From: Microbacterium azadirachtae
GTDB taxonomy: Bacteria; Actinomycetota; Actinomycetes; Actinomycetales; Microbacteriaceae
Length of the DNA: 64,000 nt
Direction of reading: 5' to 3'
Assembly (NCBI RefSeq): GCF_000956505.1
Contig: NZ_JYIX01000034.1
Location: forward strand, 124,001-188,000
Shown here: positions 23,317 through 32,392 of the stretch, in pieces
Numbering within the stretch: position 1 is the stretch's first letter
How the letters are laid out: each line of letters opens with the position of its first letter
Notes under the pieces: model-generated
Database searches by the model: none
The model's input: only the letters and a program-made list of their open reading frames with translations
Told to the model about the DNA's origin: nothing
Translations under genes and position numbers: made by a program

Positions 23317-26142
23317 ATGGCAGAACAGAAGACGCAGCTCGACCGGCTCCTCGAAGAGATCGACCGCACGCCCTGGGGTCCCCAGGAGCAGGCGCTCGTC
23401 GCCGAGGCCGTCGCGCTCGCGCAGGAGATCGGCGACGAGCAGCTCGAGTACCAGGCCAGGATGCGGCAGACCGCCTCGGCGAACATGGGCGGTCTCACCG
23501 ACCTGATGCTGAGCTCGTTCGCCTGGTGCCTCGCGCACCACGACGCGGATCCGGCCCGGTTCCCCGCCGACATCGACAACGGCGCGGCCGATCTGATGTG
23601 GCAGTTCAAGTGGATGGCGTCCTCGCTGCGCAGCTCGCCCGCGTTCTCCCCGGAGCAGATCGCCGCGGTCCTGGACGACATGGAGGCGCACTACCGCACG
23701 GCCGGACTGGGCATGAGCGGCGTGCTGATGGCCCGCTTCGAGGATGCGCACGCGGCAGGGCGGATGGACGACGCGGAGCGGCTGCGCGTGCAGCTGGAGG
23801 CCACACCGCGCGACTCGCACAGCCACTGCGATGCCTGCGGCCGGAGCCAGGTCGCGGGATTCTTCGCCGACACCGACCGCGACGAGGACGCGATCCGTCT
23901 CGTCGAGGAGATGCTCGAGGGCGGTTTCTCCTGCGGAGAGGAGCCCGAGCACGCCCTGTCGGTCTCGCTGCTGCCGTACCTGCGACTCGGCCGCGGCGAG
24001 CAGGCGCGTGCGGCGCATCTGCGCAGCTACCGGCTCGCGAAGGACAACCCGGATCTGCTCACCGCGATCGCGAACAGCATCCGGTTCTGCGCGCTGAGCG
24101 GCAACGAGGCCCGCGCGCTCACCCTCATCGAGCGGCACCTCCCCTGGCTCGCTCACGACGCCCTCAACGCGCAGGGCCACTTCCGGATGCTCACCGCGAT
24201 CGGCACCGCCCTCGACGCGGTCACGGCGGCGGGGCACGGCGACACACCGGTGCGCGGGGCCGACTCCCCCGATCTGGAGCGGTTCTTCGGCGCCCACGGC
24301 GGCGCGGACGGCACGGCATGGTCCGCCGCAGAGCTCGCGGCGGCCGCCTGGGCCGCGGCGGAGCGGATCGGCGTGCGGTTCGACGAGCGCGACGGCACCG
24401 ACAACCACGCGCGACGGTTGCAGTTCGCGCGCACGACCGCCGGCGACCGCTACGACGTGCCGATCCGCAGCGACGTGTTCGCGGCGCCCACGGTGGATGC
24501 GACCCCGACCGACGACGAGGGCTGGTACCGCCGCGTGCTCGACCTCGCCGGCTACGGCGCGGCCGCGGACACGCTGGACGCCCTGGCGCAGGTGATCGAC
24601 AGGGTCGATCCCGATCGCCGCGCGGTGCTCACCGGCCAGCGGCTCGCCGCCCTGGTGAACCTGGAGCGCATCGAGGAGGCGACGGAGCTCCTGCCCGATC
24701 GCATCCAGTCCCTGCGCGCCGCGGGCCGCGACGCACAGGCCGACGTCGAGGAGCGGTTCGGGCTGGCCCTGTTCGGCACCGCGACGGCGGCCGACAACGC
24801 CGCCCTTGCGGAGCTGTTCGCCGCGTCCGCGGATCCGTCCGGCCCTGCCGCGCTGACTCCGGCGGCGCGGGGTGACATCGCCCTCACCCTGGCGTTCGAG
24901 TTCGGCGACGAGGACCCGGCCGCGGCGCTCGAGCTCTCCGAGCAGGCGGCGGCACTGTTCGCGGAGGCGGGAGACGCCCGCCTCGGGCACGGCGCCGAGA
25001 TCGCCGCGGCGATGGCGCTGCTGCGCGCCGAGCGCGTCGACGAGGCGCTCGCACGGATCGACGCGCTGCTGGCCGACCCCGCGATCACGCGCGGCGTGCG
25101 CGCGCGGATGCTCGAGATGCGGGCGCGCGTCCATGGCGGTCGCGGCGCGTTCACCGAGGGGGCGGCCGACGCCGACGAGGCCGGCCGGATCCTGGCGGAG
25201 CTCGGCAGCATGTCGCGCTTCGCCGGGGCGCAGATGCTCGCCGGCGCGCTCTGGGAGGACGCGGAGGAGCCGGAGCAGGCGCTCGCGCGCTACCGTGTCG
25301 GCGCCCGCCTGCTGGAGCAGCACGGAGGAGATGTCGCAGGAGCGAAGTACCGGGTGGCGCGCAGCATGCTGAACTCCGGAGCGGTGGAGGAGGCCGCGGA
25401 GCTCTTCGGCGAGGTGCTGCAGCTCGAAGAGGCCGATGAGGTCCCTGCAGGCAGCAGGGCGATGACCGCGCTCATGCTCGCGCGGGCGCTCCGCGCGGCC
25501 GGCGAGGGCGGGCAGGCGTACGGCGCCTTCGGCTACGCCGCGGAGCTGTTCGGCGAGGCCGAGAACCCCGCCGATCAGGCGCTCGCGCTGATGAACCGCG
25601 CTCAGATCCTCGCCCAGTACGACGAGCGGGACCAGGCGATCGAGACCCTCGAGGAGGCCGCGGCGCTTGTCCGCAGGGCCGAAGACGCCCCGGCCGCCGT
25701 CGTCGAAGTGCTGCACAACCTCGGCCAGTCGTACGGCGCACAGCAGGATCCTCGCGCCTTCGCTCTGTTCGACGAGGTCGAGGCCGTCGCGCGCGCGAAC
25801 GACGCGGACTGGGTCGTCGCAGACGTCACGGACTCCCGCGCCAGGGCGATGCTGTCCGCAGAGCGGGTGGACGAGGGCGTGGCGGCGGCGCTCACCGCCT
25901 CGGATGCGTTCGCCGCTGTCGGCGACGCGCAGTCCGCCGGTGGCTCCGCGCTGCTCGCCGCCCGCGCCCTGAACGGCGGAGGACGCTCGGCGGATGCCGT
26001 CGCCGCCTACCGCGCGGTGCTCGACCAGGCGGCGGACATCCCGCCGCTCCGCCAGATCGCCGCGCTCGAGCTCGGCGATGTCCTGCAGGGCCTCGGCCGT
26101 GACGCCGAGGCTGGCGAAGTGCGCCGGCTCGCCGAGGACTGA
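23317..26142 (+). CDS. Large TPR-repeat protein, partner of the HSP90-like ATPase
   Basis: A 941-residue soluble protein made almost wholly of helical hairpins. From about residue 390 to the C-terminus, degenerate tetratricopeptide repeats recur (for example 'ALELSEQAAALFAEAGDARLGHG', 'AEEPEQALARYRVGARLLEQ', 'QAIETLEEAAALVRRAED'). The N-terminal third is also helical and carries one CxxC ('HCDACGRSQVAG', about residue 170). No enzyme motif, signal peptide or membrane segment is seen. The start has GGAGGA 4 nt upstream of ATG. It is co-directional with the HSP90-like gene, and the 77-bp gap holds only a short inverted repeat, so the two are probably co-transcribed. A co-chaperone or scaffold role is inference from TPR proteins that bind HSP90. 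Confidence 0.85.
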   Translation: MAEQKTQLDRLLEEIDRTPWGPQEQALVAEAVALAQEIGDEQLEYQARMRQTASANMGGLTDLMLSSFAWCLAHHDADPARFPADIDNGAADLMWQFKWMASSLRSSPAFSPEQIAAVLDDMEAHYRTAGLGMSGVLMARFEDAHAAGRMDDAERLRVQLEATPRDSHSHCDACGRSQVAGFFADTDRDEDAIRLVEEMLEGGFSCGEEPEHALSVSLLPYLRLGRGEQARAAHLRSYRLAKDNPDLLTAIANSIRFCALSGNEARALTLIERHLPWLAHDALNAQGHFRMLTAIGTALDAVTAAGHGDTPVRGADSPDLERFFGAHGGADGTAWSAAELAAAAWAAAERIGVRFDERDGTDNHARRLQFARTTAGDRYDVPIRSDVFAAPTVDATPTDDEGWYRRVLDLAGYGAAADTLDALAQVIDRVDPDRRAVLTGQRLAALVNLERIEEATELLPDRIQSLRAAGRDAQADVEERFGLALFGTATAADNAALAELFAASADPSGPAALTPAARGDIALTLAFEFGDEDPAAALELSEQAAALFAEAGDARLGHGAEIAAAMALLRAERVDEALARIDALLADPAITRGVRARMLEMRARVHGGRGAFTEGAADADEAGRILAELGSMSRFAGAQMLAGALWEDAEEPEQALARYRVGARLLEQHGGDVAGAKYRVARSMLNSGAVEEAAELFGEVLQLEEADEVPAGSRAMTALMLARALRAAGEGGQAYGAFGYAAELFGEAENPADQALALMNRAQILAQYDERDQAIETLEEAAALVRRAEDAPAAVVEVLHNLGQSYGAQQDPRAFALFDEVEAVARANDADWVVADVTDSRARAMLSAERVDEGVAAALTASDAFAAVGDAQSAGGSALLAARALNGGGRSADAVAAYRAVLDQAADIPPLRQIAALELGDVLQGLGRDAEAGEVRRLAED

Positions 26143-26195
26143 GCCGGATCCGGATCCGGTCCCGGCGGAGAGCCGAGGATCGGATCCGTCCCCGC

Positions 26196-27920
26196 TCAGA
26201 ACAGCTGGCGCCAGTTGGCTTTCGCCAGGTCGAGCAGTTCGTCGCCGCGCCCGGACAGCACGGTGCGGATCGCATACAGCGCGAAGCCCTTGACCTGTTC
26301 GGCATTCACGGCGGGCGGCATGGACAGCTCCTGCCGCTCGGTCACGACGTCCAGGAGCGCGGGCCCGTCGTGCGCGAGCACCTCGGCGAGCGCGCCGGGA
26401 AGATCCTCGCTGCACTCCACGCGACGCCCGAAGACGCCCATCGCCTCGGCGACGGCGGCGAAGTCGGGGTTGTGCAGATCGGTGCCGTAGTTCACGAAGC
26501 CCGCGGCCTTCATCTCCAGCTCCACGAAGTTGAGCGAGGAGTTGTTCACCACGATCGTCTTCACCGGCAGCCGGTTCTGCGTGAGCGAGATGAGCTCGCC
26601 GAGCATCATCGTGAGCCCGCCGTCGCCCGCGAGCGCCACCACCTGACGGTGCGGCTCGGTCGCCTGCGCGCCGATGCCGTGCAGCAGGGCGTTCGCCATG
26701 GATCCGTGGTTGAAGGATCCGATGAGCCGGCGCCGGCCGTTCATGTGCAGATAGCGGGCCGCCCAGACCGTGGGCGAGCCCACGTCGGCCGTGAAGACGG
26801 CGTCGTCCGCTGCGGCCTCGTCGAGCAGTCGCGCCAGGTACTGCGGGTGGATCGGCGCCTTCCCGCGAGACGGCACCGCGAGCTCGTCGAGCTTGGCCCT
26901 GGTCCTGCGGTAGTGCGCGGTGGCATCGTCGAGGTGCGCCCGCCGGCGGTCGGCCTTGAGCCGCGGCAGCAGTGCCGCCGCGGTCGCGCCGACATCGCCG
27001 ACGAGGCCCAGATCCAGAGGGTGACGCCGCCCCAGGTTCTCCCCGCGGATGTCGACCTGGATCGTCGTCGCGGTCGCCGGGTAGAACTGCGGATAGGGGA
27101 AGTCGGAGCCCAGGATCAGCAGGGCGTCGGCGCCGTCCATCGCACGGTAGCCGGACGCGAAGCCGAGAAGGCCCGTCATCCCCACGTCGAAGGGGTTGTC
27201 GTACTCCACGAACTCCTTGCCTCGGAGGGCATGCACGACGGGCGCGGCAAGGCGGTCCGCGAGAGCCACGATCTCGTCGTGCGCCCCCTCCGCACCCGCT
27301 CCGGCCAGGATCGTCACCTTCGATGCGGCATTCAGCAGGGTCGCCGCGCGCTCCAGCTCCGCACCGCTCGGCACCACCACGGGCCTGCTGCGCTCGATCA
27401 CGGTCACGCGATCGTCCTCGGCCTGCGCGAGGGCGATGTCGCCGGGGATGACGAGCACGGCCACGCCGCGCTTCTCGATCGCCTGGCGCATCGCGATCTC
27501 CAGCAGCCGCGGCATCTGCGCCGGGTCGGACACGTACTCGACGTAGACGCTGCACTCGCGGAACAGCTCCTGCGGATGGGTCTCCTGGAAGTACTGCGTC
27601 CCGATCTCGCTGGTCGGGATGTGCGCGGCGATCGCGAGCACGGGCACCCGCGAGCGGTTGGCGTCGTAGAGGCCGTTGATGAGGTGCAGATTGCCCGGCC
27701 CGCAGGATCCGGCGACGACGGAGAGCTCCCCTGTCAGCGCGGCCTCCGCGGCTGCGGCAAAGGCCGCGGTCTCCTCATGGCGCACATGCACCCAGCGGAG
27801 GGCGCCGTCCTTGCGCAAAGCGTCGGTGAAGCCGTTCAGGGAATCCCCGGGGATCCCGTACACGCGCTTCACCCCGTTCGCGCGAAGGGTGCTGACGATG
27901 TTCTCGGCGACGGTGGTCAT
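26196..27920 (-). CDS. poxB: Pyruvate oxidase/dehydrogenase (quinone), PoxB
   Basis: A 574-residue thiamine-diphosphate enzyme, the length of PoxB (572 in E. coli). The N-terminal TPP glutamate region 'YGIPGDSLNGFTDALRK' and 'VRHEETAAFAAAAEA' (about residues 45-60), the central FAD-binding domain, and the C-terminal 'GDGGLTMMLGELISLTQNRLPVKTIVVNN' (GDG...NN thiamine signature) are all present. It would convert pyruvate to acetate and CO2, giving electrons to menaquinone, and in corynebacteria it supports acetate formation in late growth. I chose the ATG at 27920 ('MTTVAENIVSTLRANG'). It is monocistronic between the TPR gene (convergent) and an NmrA-like gene (same strand). Confidence 0.93.
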   Translation of the reverse strand: MTTVAENIVSTLRANGVKRVYGIPGDSLNGFTDALRKDGALRWVHVRHEETAAFAAAAEAALTGELSVVAGSCGPGNLHLINGLYDANRSRVPVLAIAAHIPTSEIGTQYFQETHPQELFRECSVYVEYVSDPAQMPRLLEIAMRQAIEKRGVAVLVIPGDIALAQAEDDRVTVIERSRPVVVPSGAELERAATLLNAASKVTILAGAGAEGAHDEIVALADRLAAPVVHALRGKEFVEYDNPFDVGMTGLLGFASGYRAMDGADALLILGSDFPYPQFYPATATTIQVDIRGENLGRRHPLDLGLVGDVGATAAALLPRLKADRRRAHLDDATAHYRRTRAKLDELAVPSRGKAPIHPQYLARLLDEAAADDAVFTADVGSPTVWAARYLHMNGRRRLIGSFNHGSMANALLHGIGAQATEPHRQVVALAGDGGLTMMLGELISLTQNRLPVKTIVVNNSSLNFVELEMKAAGFVNYGTDLHNPDFAAVAEAMGVFGRRVECSEDLPGALAEVLAHDGPALLDVVTERQELSMPPAVNAEQVKGFALYAIRTVLSGRGDELLDLAKANWRQLF

Positions 27921-27988
27921 GGCGGCCTCTCGTGAAAGCAAACAGGACATCTCGAGGCTACGCCCGCAGGCGGCAGGTGGGGCCGTCG

Positions 27989-28612
27989 CTACTCCGTGAT
28001 GTAGACGGCGTGCCGGATCCACTCCGGACGCGCCAGCGCCTCCACCGCCGCGCGCCCCACCGTGTCGAAGCGGGTGCTGTAGTGCCAGCGCACGGTGCGG
28101 TCGACGCCCGCCCGGTAGTCGGCGGCACCCGTGCCGGGGATGAGGCGGGACGGGCGCAGGCTGGTCCACTCCGCAGCGCTGGCGGCGAGGGCCGCGTCCA
28201 TGGCCCGGGTGTCGGTGTTGTTCGCCTTCAGCACGCGCTCGAGGATGGGCTTCGCGACGAACCGCGACAGCGGGTCGTCCTGGGCCACGTACGCCCCGGA
28301 CGCGGAGACGGCGATCACCCGGGATACCCCGGCGGCGTCCATCGCGGTGAGAAGCGCCGCCATTCCTTCCTGCAGCAGCACGACATCGCCGTCCGCGCGC
28401 ACGTGCCCGATCGTGGAGATCACCGCATCGGCGCCGCGCAGGGCGGCGGTGAGCCCGGCGACGTCCCGCGCGTCCGCGGTGGCGACGATCGTCCCCTCCG
28501 GCGCTGACTCGGGCCTGCGCACGACCGAGACGACCTCGTGACCGGCGGCGAGGGCGTGCGTGACCGCGGCCCTGCCCGATCGACCCGATGCTCCGACGAT
28601 GACGACACGCAT
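27989..28612 (-). CDS. NAD(P)H-binding (NmrA-like) reductase
   Basis: A 207-residue atypical SDR. It starts 'MRVVIVGASGRSGRAAVTHALAAGHEVVSVVR', a nucleotide-binding fold with the G-x-x-G-x-x-G pattern of NmrA/NAD(P)-binding-13 proteins, and contains 'ADARDVAGLTAALRGADAVISTIG'. The usual catalytic Y-x-x-x-K is not obvious, as is common in this group, so it may be a redox sensor or a quinone/aldehyde reductase. I chose ATG 28612 because AAGGAG lies 6 nt upstream; a TTG at 28630 is less likely. It is divergent from a TetR gene, with a palindrome between them. Confidence 0.8.
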   Translation of the reverse strand: MRVVIVGASGRSGRAAVTHALAAGHEVVSVVRRPESAPEGTIVATADARDVAGLTAALRGADAVISTIGHVRADGDVVLLQEGMAALLTAMDAAGVSRVIAVSASGAYVAQDDPLSRFVAKPILERVLKANNTDTRAMDAALAASAAEWTSLRPSRLIPGTGAADYRAGVDRTVRWHYSTRFDTVGRAAVEALARPEWIRHAVYITE

Positions 28613-28633
28613 CCGCTTCTCCTTCGTCAAGGG

Positions 28634-28649
28634 GTGAGTGATTACTCAC
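28634..28649. promoter_or_regulatory. Palindromic TetR operator
   Basis: GTGAGT-GATT-ACTCAC, perfect 6-bp arms, between the NmrA-like gene and the divergent TetR gene, 4 bp upstream of the TetR -10 (TATACT, 28654-28659). Confidence 0.7.
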
Positions 28650-28665
28650 TCACTATACTCGGATC

Positions 28666-29268
28666 ATGGCCGTCTCCACCCCTACCCCCTCATCCCGCGA
28701 GCGGATCCTCGATGCCGCGCTGCGCGTGATGCGCGAACGGGGACTCGCGAACACCACGACGAAGCTCATCGCCGCGCAGGCCGGTCTGTCCGAGGCGATG
28801 CTCTACAAGCACTTCGCCGACAAGCAGCAGCTGTTCCTCAGCGTGCTGCGGGAGCGCACGCCGCGCGCCCGCTTCGAGGCGGATGCCGGGGGCGAGAGCC
28901 TCGCCGCCGGACTCGCCGCCCTCGTCGCCGACCTCATGACGTTCTTCACCCGCACGTTCCCGATCGCCGCCTCGATCTTCGGCTCACCGGCACTGCTCGC
29001 CGAGCACCGTGAGGGCGTCGCCTCGCACGGCGGCGGCCCTGCGACCGTGATCGACGGTGTCCGCGCCCGCCTCGTCGCGGAACAGGACGCGGGCCGGATC
29101 CGCGCGGATGCCGACACCGCCTCCGCCGCGCGCGCGCTCGTCGGGGCGGCGTTCCACCAGGGCTTCCTGGCGGCGTTCGAGGGCCTCGACGCGGTGCCCG
29201 ATGCCGACCGCATCGCCGCCGGCATCGTGAACGCGGTTCTTCCCGGCCTGGTCCCCGCGGACGACTGA
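28666..29268 (+). CDS. TetR family regulator of the NmrA-like gene
   Basis: A 200-residue TetR-type regulator with the helix-turn-helix at about residues 10-56 ('NTTTKLIAAQAGLSEAMLYKHFADKQQLFLSVLRE'). The -10 TATACT lies 6 nt before the ATG, so the mRNA is leaderless, and the palindrome at 28634-28649 sits over the -35 region. It therefore probably represses itself and the divergent NmrA-like reductase. Pairing of TetR with an NAD(P)H-binding protein is common in actinobacteria, and the inducer is often a quinone, aldehyde or drug; that is unproven here. Confidence 0.87.
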   Translation: MAVSTPTPSSRERILDAALRVMRERGLANTTTKLIAAQAGLSEAMLYKHFADKQQLFLSVLRERTPRARFEADAGGESLAAGLAALVADLMTFFTRTFPIAASIFGSPALLAEHREGVASHGGGPATVIDGVRARLVAEQDAGRIRADADTASAARALVGAAFHQGFLAAFEGLDAVPDADRIAAGIVNAVLPGLVPADD

Positions 29269-29331
29269 GCCCGGATCCACCGCGACGGCCGTACACGACG
29301 AAGGCCGCACGCGACGAAGGCCGGGGACGGC

Positions 29332-29372
29332 GAAGGGGCGGACGTCGCAGGATAAGCGACGCCCGCCCCTTC
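29332..29372. terminator. Bidirectional hairpin terminator
   Basis: Arms GAAGGGGCGGACGTCGC (29332-29348) and GCGACGCCCGCCCCTTC (29356-29372) form a 17-bp stem with one mismatch and a 7-nt loop, between the TetR gene and the convergent aldehyde dehydrogenase gene. Confidence 0.85.
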
Positions 29373-29431
29373 CCTCCGGCGCGCCCCTCGATCGAGCAGG
29401 GACGGGCCGGAGGAGATCCGAGCTGCCGGAA

Positions 29432-30793
29432 TCAGGCCACGCGGATGAGCTTCTTGTTCACGAACTCGTCGGCGGCGAGCAGGCCCAGCTCGCGCGAGGT
29501 GCCGCTGCGCTTCACGCCGCCGAAGGGCAGCTCCGGGCTGTCGGCGAGCACGACGTTGACGTAGACCATGCCCGCGTCGATGTTGTTCGCCACCCGCTCG
29601 GCCTGCGCCTCGTCGGTGGTGAACACGTAGGAGCCGAGACCGAACGAGGTGTCGTTCGCGAGCGCGACCGCCGCGTCCTCGTCGGCGACGCGGTACACCA
29701 CGGCCGCCGGGCCGAACAGCTCCTCGCGGTACACGTCCATCGCGGGCGTGACGTCGGCGAGCAGCGTCGGCGCGTAGAACGCCCCGTCACGGGTGCCTCC
29801 GGTGAGCAGGGTCGCACCCTGCGCCACGGCGTCGTCGACCTGCTTCTGCAGGTTGATCGCTGCAGCCTCGGAGACGAGCGGGCCCAGCACCGTGTCCTCC
29901 CGCGTGGGGTCGGCCGGCGTGACCGCGGACAGGGCCGCGACGGCCTTCTCCACGAACGCGTCGTAAAGACCGTCCACGACGATGAAGCGCTTGGCGCCGT
30001 TGCAGGCCTGTCCGTTGTTGTCCAGGCGCGCGTCGACCGCGGCCTGCACCGTGGCATCCAGGTCGTCGGTGGACAGCAGGATGAACGGGTCGGATCCGCC
30101 GAGCTCGAGCGCGACCTTCTTCAGGTTGCGCCCTGCCACCTCGGCGACGGCCGCTCCGGCGCGCTCTGATCCGGTCACCGAGACGCCCTGCACGCGCCGG
30201 TCGGCGACGATCGTCGCCGACTGCTCGTTCGTGGCGTACACGTTGACGTATCCGCCGTCGGGCAGGCCCGCATCGCGGTAGATCTCTTCGAGGAGCGCCG
30301 CCGACTCGGGGCACTGCGGTGCGTGCTTGAGGATGATCGTGTTGCCGATCGCCAGGTTCGGGCCGGCGAACCGGGCGACCTGGTAGGCCGGGAAGTTCCA
30401 CGGCATGATGCCGAACAGCGCACCGAGAGGCGCCTTGCGGATGATCGCGGTGCCCTCGCCGAGGATGTCGAGCGGCTGGTCGGCGTTGATCTTCTCCGCG
30501 TTGTCGGCGTAGAACTCGATGATGTCGGCGGCGAAGTCGACCTCGCCGACCGCGGCGGCGAGCGGCTTACCCATCTCGCGGACGATGATCGCGGCGAACT
30601 CGTCGCGACGGGCGCGGTGGCCCTCGGCGATCTTCCGCACGACCGCGGCGCGCTCGGCGACGGGCGTGGCCGCCCACACCGAGGCCGCGGCGTGGGCGCG
30701 CGCGACGGCGTCCTCGATCTGCGCGTCGGTGAAGGTCTCGTAGGTGGCCAGGGTCTCGCCCGTGGCCGGGTTGACGACGGCGTAGTCGGTCAT
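29432..30793 (-). CDS. gabD: Succinate-semialdehyde/aminobutyraldehyde dehydrogenase, short paralogue
   Basis: A 453-residue NAD(P)-dependent aldehyde dehydrogenase. It carries 'LGALFGIMPWNFPAYQVARFAGPNLAIGNTIILKHA', the general-base glutamate in 'ALELGGSDPFIL', the catalytic cysteine in 'NNGQACNGAKRFIV', and ends 'PFGGVKRSGTSRELG'. The sequence is closest to short-form succinate-semialdehyde dehydrogenases (YneI/Sad-like, about 455 residues). In this cluster it either oxidises 4-aminobutanal from putrescine oxidase to GABA, or duplicates the SSADH step of the paralogue at 30881. A 13-bp stem hairpin (30834-30873) separates it from that gene, so its expression may be lower or separate. Confidence 0.87.
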   Translation of the reverse strand: MTDYAVVNPATGETLATYETFTDAQIEDAVARAHAAASVWAATPVAERAAVVRKIAEGHRARRDEFAAIIVREMGKPLAAAVGEVDFAADIIEFYADNAEKINADQPLDILGEGTAIIRKAPLGALFGIMPWNFPAYQVARFAGPNLAIGNTIILKHAPQCPESAALLEEIYRDAGLPDGGYVNVYATNEQSATIVADRRVQGVSVTGSERAGAAVAEVAGRNLKKVALELGGSDPFILLSTDDLDATVQAAVDARLDNNGQACNGAKRFIVVDGLYDAFVEKAVAALSAVTPADPTREDTVLGPLVSEAAAINLQKQVDDAVAQGATLLTGGTRDGAFYAPTLLADVTPAMDVYREELFGPAAVVYRVADEDAAVALANDTSFGLGSYVFTTDEAQAERVANNIDAGMVYVNVVLADSPELPFGGVKRSGTSRELGLLAADEFVNKKLIRVA

Positions 30794-30833
30794 TCCGGTT
30801 CCTTTCGGTTGGTCAGATCGTGGTGGCGGGAGG

Positions 30834-30873
30834 GGACGGAACGCGGCGCCCGGAGGACGACCGCGTTCCGTCC
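30834..30873 (-). terminator. Hairpin between the two aldehyde dehydrogenase genes
   Basis: Arms GGACGGAACGCGG (30834-30846) and CCGCGTTCCGTCC (30861-30873) form a perfect 13-bp stem with a 14-nt loop, 8 bp past the stop of the upstream gene. It could attenuate transcription into the last gene. Confidence 0.65.
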
Positions 30874-30880
30874 TGGTGTC

Positions 30881-32344
30881 TCAGTCGACCGGGATCAGCG
30901 TGTACTTGGTGGACAGGTACTCGTGGATGCCCTCGAAGCCGCCCTCGCGGCCGACGCCGGACTGCTTGACGCCGCCGAAGGGGGCGGCCGCGTTGGAGAC
31001 GACGCCCACGTTCAGACCCATCATGCCCGTCTCGAGCGCGTCGATCATCCGGTGCCCGCGGGCGAGGTCCTGCGTGAACACGTAGGACACCAGGCCGTAC
31101 TCGGTGTCGTTCGCGAGGCGCACGGCCTCCGCCTCGTCGGCGAAGGTCGCGATCGCGAGCACCGGACCGAAGATCTCCTCGCGGAGGATCTCGCTGCCGG
31201 CCTGCACGTTCGCGAGCACGGTCGGCTCGTAGAAGGATCCGACGCCCTCGAGCGCCTTGCCGCCGGACAGCAGCGTCGCACCCCGCTCGACGGCGTCGCC
31301 GACGAGCTCGATGGCCTTGGCGACCGCGTCGTGGTCGATCAGCGGGCCGATCGAGACGCCGTCCTCGGTGCCGCGACCGATCTTCATCGCGTCCACGCGC
31401 TCGGTGATGCGGCGCGCGAACTCGTCCGCGACGTCCTGGTGCACGATGAACCGGTTGGCCGCGGTGCACGCCTGGCCGATGTTGCGGAACTTGGCCGCGA
31501 GCGCGCCCTCGACGGCCTTGTCCAGATCCGCGTCCTCGAAGACGACGAACGGGGCGTTGCCGCCGAGCTCCATCGACACGCGCAGCACGCCCTCCGCCGC
31601 CTGGGCGATGAGCTTGCGGCCGACCTCGGTGGATCCGGTGAAGGACAGCTTGCGCAGCCGCGGGTCGGCGATGATCGGGGCCGACAGCGCGGAGGAGCGC
31701 GAGGTCTGCACGACGTTCACGACACCGGCGGGCAGGCCCGCCTCCTCGAGCAGCTTCACGAAGTACATCGTGGTGAGGGGGGTCAGTGCCGGGGGCTTGA
31801 TGACCACGGTGCAGCCGGCCGCGAGCGCGGGCGCGATCTTGCGGGTCGCCATCGCGAACGGGAAGTTCCACGGGGTCACGAAGAACGACGGACCGACGGG
31901 GCGCTGGGAGACGACCATGCGGCCGGTGCCCTCGGGGTTCAGGCCGTAACGGCCGGAGATCCGCACCGCCTCCTCGCTGAACCAGCGCAGGAACTCGCCG
32001 CCGTAGCCGACCTCGCCACGGGCCTCCGCGAGCGGCTTGCCCATCTCGATCGTCATGAGCAGCGCGAGGTCCTCCTTGTGCGCCTGCACGAGGTCGAACG
32101 CGCGGCGGAGGATGTCGCTGCGCGTGCGCGGCGGGGTCGCGGCCCAGGAGTCCTGCGCGGCGACGGCCGCGTCGAGCGCCCGCATGCCGTCGGCGGGCGA
32201 GGCATCGGCGATCGTGCGCACGACGTCGTTGGTGGCGGGATCGCGCACATCGAAGGTCTTATCGCCCGAGGCTTCGACCCACTCGCCCGCGATGTAGAGC
32301 CCGGTGGGGACGCTGTCCAGCAGCGTCTTCTCCTGATCGGTCAT
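30881..32344 (-). CDS. gabD: NAD(P)-dependent succinate-semialdehyde dehydrogenase
   Basis: A 487-residue aldehyde dehydrogenase of the GabD type (usual length about 480-490). It carries 'VGPSFFVTPWNFPFAMATRKIAPALAAGCTVVIKPP', the general-base region 'SMELGGNAPFVVFEDADLDKAV' (about residues 255-276), the catalytic cysteine in 'RNIGQACTAANRFIV', and the C-terminal 'PFGGVKQSGVGREGG'. It would oxidise succinate semialdehyde, the product of GABA transaminase, to succinate. It follows the permease gene by 48 bp and has AAGGAG 6 nt before its ATG. Of the two paralogues this one looks the more canonical GabD. Confidence 0.9.
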   Translation of the reverse strand: MTDQEKTLLDSVPTGLYIAGEWVEASGDKTFDVRDPATNDVVRTIADASPADGMRALDAAVAAQDSWAATPPRTRSDILRRAFDLVQAHKEDLALLMTIEMGKPLAEARGEVGYGGEFLRWFSEEAVRISGRYGLNPEGTGRMVVSQRPVGPSFFVTPWNFPFAMATRKIAPALAAGCTVVIKPPALTPLTTMYFVKLLEEAGLPAGVVNVVQTSRSSALSAPIIADPRLRKLSFTGSTEVGRKLIAQAAEGVLRVSMELGGNAPFVVFEDADLDKAVEGALAAKFRNIGQACTAANRFIVHQDVADEFARRITERVDAMKIGRGTEDGVSIGPLIDHDAVAKAIELVGDAVERGATLLSGGKALEGVGSFYEPTVLANVQAGSEILREEIFGPVLAIATFADEAEAVRLANDTEYGLVSYVFTQDLARGHRMIDALETGMMGLNVGVVSNAAAPFGGVKQSGVGREGGFEGIHEYLSTKYTLIPVD

Positions 32345-32392
32345 GAGTGCTCCTTCTTTCTCGATATCTGTTTGCGGGATCCGCGCAGCGCC

